A stretch of DNA of 35,888 nucleotides from positions 1 through 35,888 of the forward strand of contig PFKE01000157.1 in NCBI GenBank assembly GCA_002784145.1. The letters are read 5' to 3'. Made by a program: the position numbers and the translations under genes. Below, in pieces: positions 17,052-26,073 of the stretch (position 1 is the stretch's first letter; every line of letters starts with the position of its first letter). Under the pieces are notes generated by a model. The model was not told the DNA's origin. It saw nothing but the letters and a program-made list of their open reading frames with translations, and made no database searches. The stretch comes from Flavobacteriaceae bacterium CG_4_10_14_3_um_filter_33_47. GTDB lineage: Bacteria; Bacteroidota; Bacteroidia; Flavobacteriales; Flavobacteriaceae.

Positions 17052-18215
17052 GCCTTGATAACCTATAAACTATATCAGTCTGTAAAAGATATTCCCAAAC
17101 AACCATGGGATGACATATCTAGTAATGATATTTTTTTAAAAACGCCTTACTTAGAAGCCTCATCCAAAGCATTGCCAAAAACAATTTCAATGAGTTATGT
17201 GGGTGTTTTTAAAGATCATCAACTGCTAGGTGTTGCGGTTGTACAGCATGTTCAGCTATATTTAAAAGACATGTTTAGGCGTGAAGGCGCATCTTGTTTT
17301 AAAGAGGCTATTCAAAATTTTGTTTCTAAATTTTTAAAAGGACACATCTTAGTCGTTGGTAACTTAACACATACAGGGCAACATGGGCTTTTTTTTAATG
17401 AATCGTTAATTACTTCTTCTGAGTTTTTGACCATCATTTTTGAAGCTATTGAAGAAATTCAAAAAACGATAAAAAAAGATTATAAAAAAACCATCCGATT
17501 GATTTTGTTTAAGGATTTTTTTGAAAACGACCCCATTCACAAGGAACACATGGCTTTTAAAGCCCAAAAGTTTCATAAACTAAAGGTTCAGCCTAACATG
17601 TTAATGGCAATAAAAGAGTCTTGGTTAAGTGTTCAGGATTATTTGAATACCATGACTACTAAATATAGAGCAAGATATTATAGGGCAAGAAAAAAAAGAA
17701 CAAACATTTTTATACGAGAATTAGATTTAAACACCCTAAAAAAAACCTCAAGCACGGTTTATAATTTGTATCTAAATGTTTCAAAAAACGCTGCCTTTAA
17801 TACCTTTGTTTTACCCGAAAATCATTTTTGGAGCTTAAAGGAACATTTAGAAGACAATTTTAAGGTTTTTGGATATTATTTTGAGGAAGATCTTATTGGT
17901 TTTTATTCCTTAATTCTTAATAACGACTGTATAGAGACGTATTTTTTAGGCTACGAAACCAATCATCAACACACCAATCAATTATATTTAAACATGCTTT
18001 ATGATATGGCAGAATATGCCATAAAAAATAAGTTTAAAACGGTTGTTTATGCCAGGACGGCCATGGAGATTAAAAGTTCTGTTGGTGCTAAACCCGAAAC
18101 CATGTATATGTATCTAAAATACACCAATCCATTAGTCAATAGTGTTTTAAAACAAGTGTTTAGATTTATGAACCCAAGCCAACAATGGGAAGAAAGACAT
18201 CCTTTTAAAAATTAA
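17022..18215 (+). CDS. FemAB/GNAT-like acyltransferase, uncharacterised
   Basis: This protein of up to 397 residues resembles FemAB-like/GNAT-fold proteins (Acetyltransf_6 type) often annotated as peptidoglycan-biosynthesis related. The C-terminal half has the recognisable part: TKYRARYYRARKK, a helical linker, then FGYYFEEDLIGFYSLIL and the YLGYETNHQHTNQLYLNMLYDMAEYAI-like region with a helix. The ATG at 17022 lies inside a terminator-like hairpin. A TTG at 17055, giving MITYKLYQSVKDIPKQPWDD, may be the true start, since the residues before it look poorly conserved in character. Substrate unknown; the fold assignment is moderate. Confidence 0.75.
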   Translation: MTKVFSLYFFALITYKLYQSVKDIPKQPWDDISSNDIFLKTPYLEASSKALPKTISMSYVGVFKDHQLLGVAVVQHVQLYLKDMFRREGASCFKEAIQNFVSKFLKGHILVVGNLTHTGQHGLFFNESLITSSEFLTIIFEAIEEIQKTIKKDYKKTIRLILFKDFFENDPIHKEHMAFKAQKFHKLKVQPNMLMAIKESWLSVQDYLNTMTTKYRARYYRARKKRTNIFIRELDLNTLKKTSSTVYNLYLNVSKNAAFNTFVLPENHFWSLKEHLEDNFKVFGYYFEEDLIGFYSLILNNDCIETYFLGYETNHQHTNQLYLNMLYDMAEYAIKNKFKTVVYARTAMEIKSSVGAKPETMYMYLKYTNPLVNSVLKQVFRFMNPSQQWEERHPFKN

Positions 18216-18249
18216 AACGCTCATTAAAACTGGTTTAATGAGCGTTTTT
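18214..18249. terminator. Bidirectional terminator
   Basis: A 15-bp perfect stem, AAAACGCTCATTAAA at 18214-18228 with TTTAATGAGCGTTTT at 18234-18248, has a five-base loop and T-rich flanks on both strands. It separates the converging FemAB-like and SPFH genes. Confidence 0.88.
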
Positions 18250-18265
18250 ATCTATAAAGAACAGC

Positions 18266-19198
18266 TTATTTATCTGTTTTTCTAGGATTGTTTTTAGCAT
18301 CTTTCATAGCTTCACCTATTTGGTTACTTGCGGTAAAACTGGCAAGCATGTCATTTAACATACTATTTGCTGCTTGTGGCGAATTTGGTAACAAAATAAG
18401 GTTACTATTAGTGTGCTGACCGATAGACTGTAATGTATCATAATGTTGTGTTACCACAATTAAGGCAGAAGCTTCTTGGGAATTAATACCAACTTTGTTT
18501 AAAACCATTACAGATTCCTCTAAACCACGGGCAATTTCACGACGCTGGTCGGCTATACCTTGTCCTTGTAAACGTTTACTTTCTGCCTCCGCTTTCGCTT
18601 TTTCAACTATTAATATTCTGGCTGCATCACCTTCATACTGGGCTGCTGTTTTCTCTCTATCGGCCGCATTAATACGGTTCATGGCGGCTTTTACTTGTGC
18701 ATCAGGATCAATATCGGTGACTAAAGTTTTTATAATATCATAACCATATTCCATCATGGCATCGTTCAATTCTGTTTTAACCGCAATGGCAATATCGTCT
18801 TTCTTTACAAAAACATCATCCAATTTCATTTTTGGAACTTCAGCTCTTACCACATCAAACACGTACGATGTAATTTGCTCATGTGGATAGTCCAGTTTAT
18901 AAAACGCATCATAGACTTTTTCCCTTATCACTTTATATTGCACGGATACTTTAAGTTTTACAAACACATCGTCTAAGGTTTTGGTCTCAATAATAACGTC
19001 TAATTGCTGAATTTTTAAGCTTAAACGACCAGCAATTCTATCGATTAACGGAATTTTTAGTTGGAATCCTGATTGACGGATGCTCTGAAATTTACCAAAT
19101 CGTTCTATGATCGCCGCTGTTTGCTGCTTCACAGTAAAAACAAAAGAAATAAACAATAAAACAATGAGTACAATAATGGGAATAGAATAAAAGTTCAT
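18266..19198 (-). CDS. SPFH/band 7 (stomatin-like) membrane protein
   Basis: This 310-residue protein has one N-terminal membrane helix (about 5-23) and an SPFH domain typical of stomatin/paraslipin proteins: QQTAAIIERFGKFQ, GFQLKIPLIDRIAGRLSLK, and VQYKVIREKVYDAFYKL. The helical region AAMNRINAADREKTAAQYEG (about 171-190) through AKAEAESKRLQGQG is the oligomerising coiled coil. Such proteins form ring or scaffold assemblies in membranes and often partner with NfeD, but no nfeD gene is adjacent here. It is a single-gene unit ended by the bidirectional terminator. Confidence 0.92.
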   Translation of the reverse strand: MNFYSIPIIVLIVLLFISFVFTVKQQTAAIIERFGKFQSIRQSGFQLKIPLIDRIAGRLSLKIQQLDVIIETKTLDDVFVKLKVSVQYKVIREKVYDAFYKLDYPHEQITSYVFDVVRAEVPKMKLDDVFVKKDDIAIAVKTELNDAMMEYGYDIIKTLVTDIDPDAQVKAAMNRINAADREKTAAQYEGDAARILIVEKAKAEAESKRLQGQGIADQRREIARGLEESVMVLNKVGINSQEASALIVVTQHYDTLQSIGQHTNSNLILLPNSPQAANSMLNDMLASFTASNQIGEAMKDAKNNPRKTDK

Positions 19199-19245
19199 AA
19201 TAATTTTATTAAAATGTTAGAAATATTAAGATACGAAATTTATGG

Positions 19246-19253
19246 TATATTTG
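19246..19253 (+). promoter_or_regulatory. Putative -7 box for the outer-membrane protein gene
   Basis: TATATTTG matches TAnnTTTG and lies 20 bases before the ATG at 19274. It falls inside the longer open frame that begins at 19214, which supports 19274 as the true start. Confidence 0.5.
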
Positions 19254-19273
19254 ATTCTTTATTAACAATACTT

Positions 19274-19960
19274 ATGCATTACAAACACATTTATTTATTA
19301 GTAGCTTTGTGGATGGCTTTTGTTACAAAAAGTTTTTCTCAAAGAGGTAATTATCCTATTACAAACGGCATATCTATAACAGGGGCTGTTACTAAATATA
19401 ACATCGTTACCAATAATTTTGCAACGGAACAAACCACCGGTTTTTTAGGGGGTTTTTCCGCAACGGTAGACATTCCTTTGCGTTGGTATAATATAAGTTT
19501 TGGCATGCAACTATCTGAAAACCATATAAACATTTCAGGAAGACCAGCCGTTATAAGTTCTGAAAATGATTTTATCGATTATAAATTATTTGCAGCTCAA
19601 GTGGCTTTATTGGGACATATAAAAATTATTGAAAACCATGTTACCATAGATGTTGGCCCTATGCTTCAATATAACGGAAAGCTTGAACTTAATGATGCTT
19701 TACAAGAAAGTTTTTATATTAATAATTATAACAATCTTTCAGCTTCAGACATCACTAATATTTCTCAATTTAATATAAATGGCGCTATTGGTGCTTCAGC
19801 AGGATTAGATTTTCTAAAATTAAAGGTTCAGTACATTTATGGATTTACCAACATTTTAAAAAAGCTTAACACCCAAAACTTAGACACTTCAGGAAATAGC
19901 AACCCAAGTTTTAAAGGGAATCAATCCATGTTGGTTTTAGCAGCGATGGTGTCTTTTTAA
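19274..19960 (+). CDS. Small outer-membrane beta-barrel-like protein
   Basis: From the ATG at 19274 the 228-residue protein starts with a signal peptide (MHYKHIYLLVALWMAFVTK, then SFSQ). The frame is open back to an ATG at 19214, but that would bury the signal peptide and overlap a -7 box. The mature part alternates short amphipathic strands ending in aromatic or hydrophobic residues (GFSATVDIPLRWYNISFGMQ, QVALLGHIKI, ITIDVGPMLQYNG-like, GLDFLKLKVQYIYG) and finishes with Val-Ser-Phe, as outer-membrane barrels do. I recognise no specific family; role unknown. Confidence 0.75.
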   Translation: MHYKHIYLLVALWMAFVTKSFSQRGNYPITNGISITGAVTKYNIVTNNFATEQTTGFLGGFSATVDIPLRWYNISFGMQLSENHINISGRPAVISSENDFIDYKLFAAQVALLGHIKIIENHVTIDVGPMLQYNGKLELNDALQESFYINNYNNLSASDITNISQFNINGAIGASAGLDFLKLKVQYIYGFTNILKKLNTQNLDTSGNSNPSFKGNQSMLVLAAMVSF

Positions 19961-19975
19961 AACCCCAGCACATCT

Positions 19976-21487
19976 TTATAATACCTTAAAGGTATGTTCT
20001 ATTCGTTTGATAGTTTCCTTTTTTCCAATCATAAACATAATGTCAAACACATCGGGTCCTTGTAAAGCACCCACTAAAGCAAGACGTAAGGGCATCATGA
20101 CGTTTCCAAAACTTATATGGTTTGAAGTAATCCAGCCTTTTATTTGTGTTTGAAGGTTTTCTACCGTAAAGTCTTCAACCGTTTTTATGATTGAAATCAA
20201 TTGATGTAAAAGTTCTTTTGTGCCTTCTTTAAAAGCTTTTTTCATCGCTTTCTCATCATAAGAAGCTGGTGCTTCAAAAAAGTAATGACTTAAATCCCAT
20301 AGCTCACTTATAAATGTGGCACGTTCTTTTATTAATCCAACGGCAAAAGCGATATATGCCGTGTCGATAGAATTTAATTGGCTTTTTTGCTTTTTAAAGC
20401 TTTCGGCCAATTCTATATCATGTTGCTCCTGCATGTAATGATGATTAAACCACTTTATTTTTTCGGGGTCAAAGCGTGCGCCTGCTTTGTGTACGCGCTC
20501 TAATTCAAACGCATTTACAAGCTCATTTAATGAAAATATTTCTTGTTCGGTTCCTGGATTCCATCCCAATAATGCCATAAAATTAACCATGGCTTCTGGA
20601 AAATAGCCATCTTCTTTATAGCCTCTTGAAATATCGCCGGTTTGAGGATCTTTCCATTCTAAAGGAAACACTGGAAAGCCTAATTTATCGCCATCGCGTT
20701 TACTTAGTTTTCCTTTTCCTGTTGGTTTTAAAATGAGCGGCAAATGAGCAAATTGTGGTGCTTCCCAACCAAATGCTTGGTATAATTGATAATGTAATGC
20801 TAAGGACGGTAACCATTCTTCGCCACGGATTACATGGGTTATTTCCATTAAATGATCGTCAACTATATTGGCTAAATGGTAGGTTGGCATGCCATCACTT
20901 TTAAACAATACTTTATCATCTAAGATATTGGTGTCAATGGTCATTTCGCCTCTTATCATATCCGTTAAATGTAAGGTTTCATCTTTAGGAGATTTAAACC
21001 GAATTACATAGGATTCGCCACGAGCAAGTTTTTTTTCAACAGCCTCTTTTGAAAGTGACAATGAATTGCTAAGTTTTTCTCTGTTATGCCAGTTGTAAAT
21101 AAAGGTTTTCCCTTTTTCTTCATGGTCTTTTCTGTGAAAATCTAAATCTTCTGCCGTGTCAAACGCATAGTAGGCATGGCCTGAAGCAATTAACTGTTCG
21201 GCATACCGCACATAGATTTCCTGTCGTTCGCTTTGTCTGTATGGGCCAAACCCACCTTCTTTTCCTGGGCCTTCATCAAAAGGAATGTTGCACCAGTTTA
21301 AAGCATTAATAATGTATTGTTCAGCACCTTTAACATAACGGTTTTGGTCGGTATCTTCAATTCTAAGAATAAAAGTGCCTTGGTGTTTTTTGGCAAATAA
21401 ATAGTTAAATAAAGCGGTGCGAACTCCGCCAATATGCAAAGGTCCTGTTGGGCTTGGTGCAAAACGCACACGAACTTGGTTACTCAT
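19976..21487 (-). CDS. gltX: Glutamyl-tRNA synthetase
   Basis: GltX attaches glutamate to its tRNA. The 503-residue protein starts MSNQVRVRFAPSPTGPLHIG with the class I HIGH-type motif (HIGG at 18-21) and has the second signature KLSKRDGDKLG near residue 260, followed by the helical anticodon-binding domain. The ATG at 21487 is preferred over an upstream in-frame TTG (21508) because that TTG falls inside a good -7 box (TATCTTTG, minus strand). The AlkB-like gene lies 51 bases upstream on the same strand. It converges on the outer-membrane protein gene. Confidence 0.95.
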   Translation of the reverse strand: MSNQVRVRFAPSPTGPLHIGGVRTALFNYLFAKKHQGTFILRIEDTDQNRYVKGAEQYIINALNWCNIPFDEGPGKEGGFGPYRQSERQEIYVRYAEQLIASGHAYYAFDTAEDLDFHRKDHEEKGKTFIYNWHNREKLSNSLSLSKEAVEKKLARGESYVIRFKSPKDETLHLTDMIRGEMTIDTNILDDKVLFKSDGMPTYHLANIVDDHLMEITHVIRGEEWLPSLALHYQLYQAFGWEAPQFAHLPLILKPTGKGKLSKRDGDKLGFPVFPLEWKDPQTGDISRGYKEDGYFPEAMVNFMALLGWNPGTEQEIFSLNELVNAFELERVHKAGARFDPEKIKWFNHHYMQEQHDIELAESFKKQKSQLNSIDTAYIAFAVGLIKERATFISELWDLSHYFFEAPASYDEKAMKKAFKEGTKELLHQLISIIKTVEDFTVENLQTQIKGWITSNHISFGNVMMPLRLALVGALQGPDVFDIMFMIGKKETIKRIEHTFKVL

Positions 21488-21505
21488 GCTTTGTGATTTT
21501 GAGTG

Positions 21506-21513
21506 CAAAGATA
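21506..21513 (-). promoter_or_regulatory. Putative -7 box for gltX
   Basis: TATCTTTG on the minus strand matches TAnnTTTG and lies 18 bases before the gltX ATG. The same eight bases occur before holB (32273-32280). Confidence 0.5.
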
Positions 21514-21538
21514 AAAGTATATTTATGAATAGAAATAA

Positions 21539-22582
21539 TTATGCACCTATCATTTCTCGGGGAACCCGTTTATTCATAATATGAAACCAAATTGGAGGAA
21601 TCATGGCCAAAACCATGGAAGTTGGATAACCAAAAGGCAGTTGTGGGCTTTCAGCATGACAATCTAATATTTGATACTTTTTTGATGTTTTGTAATGATG
21701 GTCGCTATGTCTGGTTAATTCATACAACACAATTCTTCCAATAACATGATTAGAGTTCCACGAATGAATTGCTTTAACGCGTTCATATCTACCTGATGCC
21801 GTTTTTAACCTTAACAACCCGTAATGTTCAATATAGTTTACGGTTTCTAAAAGCAAGCATCCTGTTATGGCTGAAAGCCATATAAAAACCAGGCCTAAAT
21901 TCCCAAAAAACAAATAAATAAAAAACAGATACAAGGCTTGAATACCTGTAAACCAAAACATATCATTTTTTAGGGAGAACAAGGTTAAATGCTGGTTATT
22001 TAGTAATTTTTTTTGAATGTCCCAGGCGCTTATGTATTGTCTAAACATGGAAGTAACCCAAAATGAGTATACGGTTTGGTTATATCTTGCTGTGGCTGGA
22101 TCTTCTTTGGTGGCAGCGTGTAAATGGTGACCAAAATTATGTTCAATATAAAAGTGCATATACAACGCCGGCAATAATAATGCTTTACCCAAATAGCGCT
22201 CCTTGGTGGTTTGTCTATGACCTAATTCATGACCGACATTAATCCCATTAACACCCAAAACAATTCCCAGAGAAATTACAAAGCCAATAAATTCATAGGT
22301 ATCCAATGCCTTTGATTTAAGGGTTATTAAGGCAAACAGAACCAGTCCAAATACTATGGGCAAATTAAAGTATAACAACCAATCAAATAGCTTGTTTTTT
22401 AATTTATTTTTTGAGACTTCTTCGGTAACATTGGTCGTATAAACAGGAAAAATTAATTCTAAAACAGGTATTAAAATAAAGGCATAAACAGGGGTTAGAA
22501 AGGCATAAATTCCTTTAATGTTAAATCCAATAATGGCTACCGCAGGAATGGTTAAAGCTGCTAAATATTTTAAATCTTTCAT
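21539..22582 (-). CDS. AlkB-like membrane di-iron monooxygenase
   Basis: This 347-residue integral membrane protein belongs to the alkane hydroxylase/fatty-acid desaturase superfamily. All eight-histidine boxes are visible: HELGH (118-122), EHNFGHHLH (147-155) and RHSDHH (291-296), plus the AlkB-type NYIEHYGL (249-256). Five or six membrane helices surround them. The family uses a di-iron site and oxygen to hydroxylate terminal carbons of alkanes or related chains. No rubredoxin gene is adjacent, so the electron donor must be elsewhere, and the natural substrate could be a fatty acyl or other hydrophobic compound. Confidence 0.9.
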   Translation of the reverse strand: MKDLKYLAALTIPAVAIIGFNIKGIYAFLTPVYAFILIPVLELIFPVYTTNVTEEVSKNKLKNKLFDWLLYFNLPIVFGLVLFALITLKSKALDTYEFIGFVISLGIVLGVNGINVGHELGHRQTTKERYLGKALLLPALYMHFYIEHNFGHHLHAATKEDPATARYNQTVYSFWVTSMFRQYISAWDIQKKLLNNQHLTLFSLKNDMFWFTGIQALYLFFIYLFFGNLGLVFIWLSAITGCLLLETVNYIEHYGLLRLKTASGRYERVKAIHSWNSNHVIGRIVLYELTRHSDHHYKTSKKYQILDCHAESPQLPFGYPTSMVLAMIPPIWFHIMNKRVPREMIGA

Positions 22583-22635
22583 TTAATTACGATACGCTTT
22601 ATTTAATATTTTATGTTTAGAACATGGTATAATAT

Positions 22636-22643
22636 CAAATTTA
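22636..22643 (-). promoter_or_regulatory. Putative -7 box for the AlkB-like gene
   Basis: TAAATTTG on the minus strand matches TAnnTTTG, about 53 bases before the ATG. A one-mismatch box facing the other way (TAATTTCG, 22670-22677) could serve the DUF4175 gene. Confidence 0.4.
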
Positions 22644-22719
22644 GTCAATTATAACATAAAATAAAATTGTAATTTCGTAAGTTACAACTAGTAAGATTTT
22701 ATAAAGAGATAAAACCAAT

Positions 22720-25700
22720 TTGGACGGATATAAACACATACAACTTAAATTAGAAGGGTTCGTTAGAAAGTATTATACCAATGAACTCATTAAAGGAACT
22801 ATTTTGTTTTTTTCTTTAGGGCTTATTTACTTTTTATTGACACTTTTAATAGAGTCTTTTTTGTGGTTAAATGCCACGTCAAGAACCCTTTTGTTTTGGT
22901 TGGTTGTTTTTGTTGAATTGTCTTTGATCATAAAATTTATTGCCATTCCCATTGCAAAACTATTAAAGCTTAAAGAAGGGATAAGTCATGAAGAAGCTTC
23001 AAAAATTATTGGGAAGCATTTTCCTAAAGTAAACGATAAACTACTAAATGTTTTACAGCTGGATAAGGAATCATCCAAAACGGAGTTGTTAATAGCTAGC
23101 ATTAATCAAAAAGCACGGGAATTAAGCCCTATTCCTTTTAAATTGGCTATTAATTTTAAAGCCAATCTGAAATACTTAAGGTACGCCGCCATTCCATTGC
23201 TAATCATTATGGTTTCTGTAAGCACTGGTAATTTTAATATGTTTAGTGATAGTTTTGATAGGGTAATCCATTATAAAACCGCCTATGAACCACCAGCCCC
23301 TTTTCAATTTTATGTGGTTAATAATAATTTAAATGCTATTGAAAACAGCAATTTTAAGTTATATGTAACTGTTTCTGGCGAAGCTATTCCTGATAATATT
23401 GAAATTCAATACCATAAAGAATCTTATTTTTTGCAACAAAAAAAGGCAGGTGAGTTTGAGTATGAGTTTTCAAAAATAAAAGAAGATGTTCGGTTTGTTT
23501 TAACAGCTAATGGCATCATATCAAAACCGTATCATCTTCAGGTTATTCAAGCACCTTCATTATTGAGTTTTGAAATGGTTTTAAATTTTCCCAAGTACAC
23601 TAAAAAACAAACAAAAGTTTTAAAAAGTACTGGAAATGCTTTGGTTCCTGAAGGGACTGAGGTTATTTGGAATCTTAAAACCAAATCTACTGAGGCGGTT
23701 CAATTACTGTCCAAGGATACCATGGGTTTTTCAAAGACAAACAACGATCTGTTTCAGCTGTCCAAAAGAGTTTTCAATCATCTTGATTATAGCCTAAGTA
23801 CCAGTAATAGCCATTTAAAAAACCACGAGAATTTAGCCTTTAATATTGAGGTTGTGAAAGACGAATATCCAGAAATTAATCTTAAAATGGAAATAGATAG
23901 TGTTGATTTGCAAACCCTATATTTTCATGGTCAGTTAAGTGATGATTATGGCTTTAGTAAGTTGCAGATGGTTTACTTTCCAACAGATAACGAAACACAA
24001 ATAAACCGTATTCAACTTCCCGTTTCTTCCTCCAACATTGGTGAATTTTTCACAACATTTCCTGATAATTTAAACATTCAAGAAGGCGTAAGCTATAGCC
24101 TATATTTTCAGGTTTTTGACAATGACGACAGCCATCATTTTAAAAACACAAAAAGCAGTACTTATATTTATAGAAAGCGTACAAAAGAAGAAGAAGAACA
24201 AAAAAAGCTCAATCAACAAATCGAAACCATTAAAGATTTAAACAATTCTTTAAAGAAGATTGACGAACAAGAAAAGCAATTAGAAGAGTTGTCAAAAACC
24301 CAAAAGGAAAAATCTGAGCTTAATTTTAATGATAAGAAAAAACTTGAATCCTTTCTTAAACGTCAAAAGCAGCAAGATGAATTAATGAAAAACTTTAATG
24401 AACAATTAAAGAACAACCTTGAAGAATTTCAAAAAGACAACATAAAGGAAGACACCTTCAAAGAAGATTTAAAAAACCGTTTGGCTGAAAATGAAAAACA
24501 GCTAAAAGAAGACGAAAAGCTTTTAAATGAATTAGAAAAGCTTAAGGAAAAGATTAATAAAGAAGAGTTTTCGCAAAAACTTGAACAATTAGCTAAACAA
24601 AATAAAAACAAAAAGCGAAGTTTACAGCAGTTATTGGAGTTAACCAAACGCTTTTATGTTGCCAAAAAGCTAGAAAAGTTAAAGGAACAATTAACAAAGC
24701 AAGCGATTGATCAAGAAAAATTATCCAACGAAAAGAGCGAAAACAACACTAAAGAAAAACAAGACAGCTTAAACAAGGAGTTTGAAGATTTTGTAAAAAA
24801 CCTTGAGGAATTAGAGAAAGACAATAAATCTTTAAAGAACCCGATAGATATTCCTCGAGACAAGTTAGACGAAAATGAAGTTAAAACAGAACAAAACAAA
24901 GCTTCTGAAGAATTGCAAAATCAAGATAAAAATGAATCTTTAGATAAAGAAGAACAAAGCCCAAAAGAAGATTCGCCATTAAAAAAAGCGCAAAAGAGCC
25001 AAAAAAATGCAGCAAAAAAAATGATGCAAATGAGCCAAAGGATGCAACAATCTATGCAAATGAGTGGCGGCGAACAATTGCAGGAAGATGCCGAAATGCT
25101 GCGCCAAATTTTAGATAATGTATTATTATTTTCTTTTGACCAAGAATCTTTAATGAACCAATTTAAAGCGGTAGACGTCAATCATAATAATTATGCTAAG
25201 TTTTTGAGAGCTCAAAGTGGTTTGAGAGAACATTTTAAGCATATAGACGACAGTTTGTTTGCACTGTCTTTAAGACAACCTAAATTATCCGAAATGGTCA
25301 ATAAAGAAATAACCGAGGTTTATTTTAATATGGATAAATCGATAACACAACTTGCTGAAAACCAAATGATTCAAGGTATTTCCAATCAACAATTCACCAT
25401 CATGGCGGCCAATAACTTGGCAAATTTCTTAAGTGATGTATTAGATAACATGGAAGAGCAGTTAAATCCTTCGCCAGGGAAAGGCAAAGGGAATTCAGAC
25501 ATGCAATTGCAAGATATTATTATGACTCAGGAAGAGCTTAAAAAAATGATGGAGAATGGCCTTAAAGAAGGCGATAAAGGAAAGCCTAAAGATGGTAATA
25601 GTAAAGAAGATGGTAAACAACCAGGCCAATCTCAAGGCGATAATGAAGGAGAAGGCGATATGATGAATGGGAAATTATTTGAGATTTACCAACAACAACA

Positions 25701-26073
25701 GGAATTAAGACAGGCTTTAGAGGAACGCCTTTCAAAAGAAGGCAAAAATGGCCAGGAGTCTAATTTGTTAAAAAACATGGAAGACATTGAGTTGGATCTT
25801 TTAAATAAAGGGTTTACAAACGAAACATTGCAGAAAATGAAAGCATTAGAGCATCAATTATTAAAGTTAGAGAATGCCACATTTCAACAAGGCGAGGATA
25901 ATAAAAGAGAATCTAAAACAAACAAAGAGACCTTTTCTGGCAATAAAGATTCCACAATACAGAAGGCAAAACAATATTTTAAAACCACCGAAATTTTAAA
26001 CAGACATGCACTACCTTTGCAACAAAATTTTAAATTAAAAGTTCAAAATTATTTTAAAAATTTAGATGATTAG
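22720..26073 (+). CDS. DUF4175 family giant coiled-coil membrane protein
   Basis: This 1117-residue protein is of the DUF4175 type common in Bacteroidetes. Two N-terminal membrane helices (about 26-48 and 51-75) and a third near 150-168 anchor it. A beta-rich periplasmic-type region follows (about 190-480). A long Lys/Glu/Gln coiled coil then runs from about 485 to 770, then a helical domain (about 780-930), a Gly/Lys/Asn/Gln-rich low-complexity linker (about 930-1000) and a helical tail. The start is a TTG at 22720; no in-frame ATG lies near it. It overlaps ybeY by 8 bases. The low-complexity linker includes GKGKGNSD and GKPKDGNSKEDGKQ. Function unknown. Confidence 0.85.
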   Translation: MDGYKHIQLKLEGFVRKYYTNELIKGTILFFSLGLIYFLLTLLIESFLWLNATSRTLLFWLVVFVELSLIIKFIAIPIAKLLKLKEGISHEEASKIIGKHFPKVNDKLLNVLQLDKESSKTELLIASINQKARELSPIPFKLAINFKANLKYLRYAAIPLLIIMVSVSTGNFNMFSDSFDRVIHYKTAYEPPAPFQFYVVNNNLNAIENSNFKLYVTVSGEAIPDNIEIQYHKESYFLQQKKAGEFEYEFSKIKEDVRFVLTANGIISKPYHLQVIQAPSLLSFEMVLNFPKYTKKQTKVLKSTGNALVPEGTEVIWNLKTKSTEAVQLLSKDTMGFSKTNNDLFQLSKRVFNHLDYSLSTSNSHLKNHENLAFNIEVVKDEYPEINLKMEIDSVDLQTLYFHGQLSDDYGFSKLQMVYFPTDNETQINRIQLPVSSSNIGEFFTTFPDNLNIQEGVSYSLYFQVFDNDDSHHFKNTKSSTYIYRKRTKEEEEQKKLNQQIETIKDLNNSLKKIDEQEKQLEELSKTQKEKSELNFNDKKKLESFLKRQKQQDELMKNFNEQLKNNLEEFQKDNIKEDTFKEDLKNRLAENEKQLKEDEKLLNELEKLKEKINKEEFSQKLEQLAKQNKNKKRSLQQLLELTKRFYVAKKLEKLKEQLTKQAIDQEKLSNEKSENNTKEKQDSLNKEFEDFVKNLEELEKDNKSLKNPIDIPRDKLDENEVKTEQNKASEELQNQDKNESLDKEEQSPKEDSPLKKAQKSQKNAAKKMMQMSQRMQQSMQMSGGEQLQEDAEMLRQILDNVLLFSFDQESLMNQFKAVDVNHNNYAKFLRAQSGLREHFKHIDDSLFALSLRQPKLSEMVNKEITEVYFNMDKSITQLAENQMIQGISNQQFTIMAANNLANFLSDVLDNMEEQLNPSPGKGKGNSDMQLQDIIMTQEELKKMMENGLKEGDKGKPKDGNSKEDGKQPGQSQGDNEGEGDMMNGKLFEIYQQQQELRQALEERLSKEGKNGQESNLLKNMEDIELDLLNKGFTNETLQKMKALEHQLLKLENATFQQGEDNKRESKTNKETFSGNKDSTIQKAKQYFKTTEILNRHALPLQQNFKLKVQNYFKNLDD

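Noticed and set aside
19214-19273. 20-residue extension of the outer-membrane protein
   Set aside because: It would place the signal peptide internally and covers a -7 promoter box.
21488-21508. TTG start for gltX
   Set aside because: The codon lies inside the -7 box TATCTTTG, so it cannot be in the mRNA if that promoter is used.
24429-25181. Several Ser/Phe/Cys-rich antisense frames within the DUF4175 gene
   Set aside because: They mirror the Lys/Glu-rich coiled coil; the Ser/Phe/Leu composition is the complement of AAA and GAA codons.
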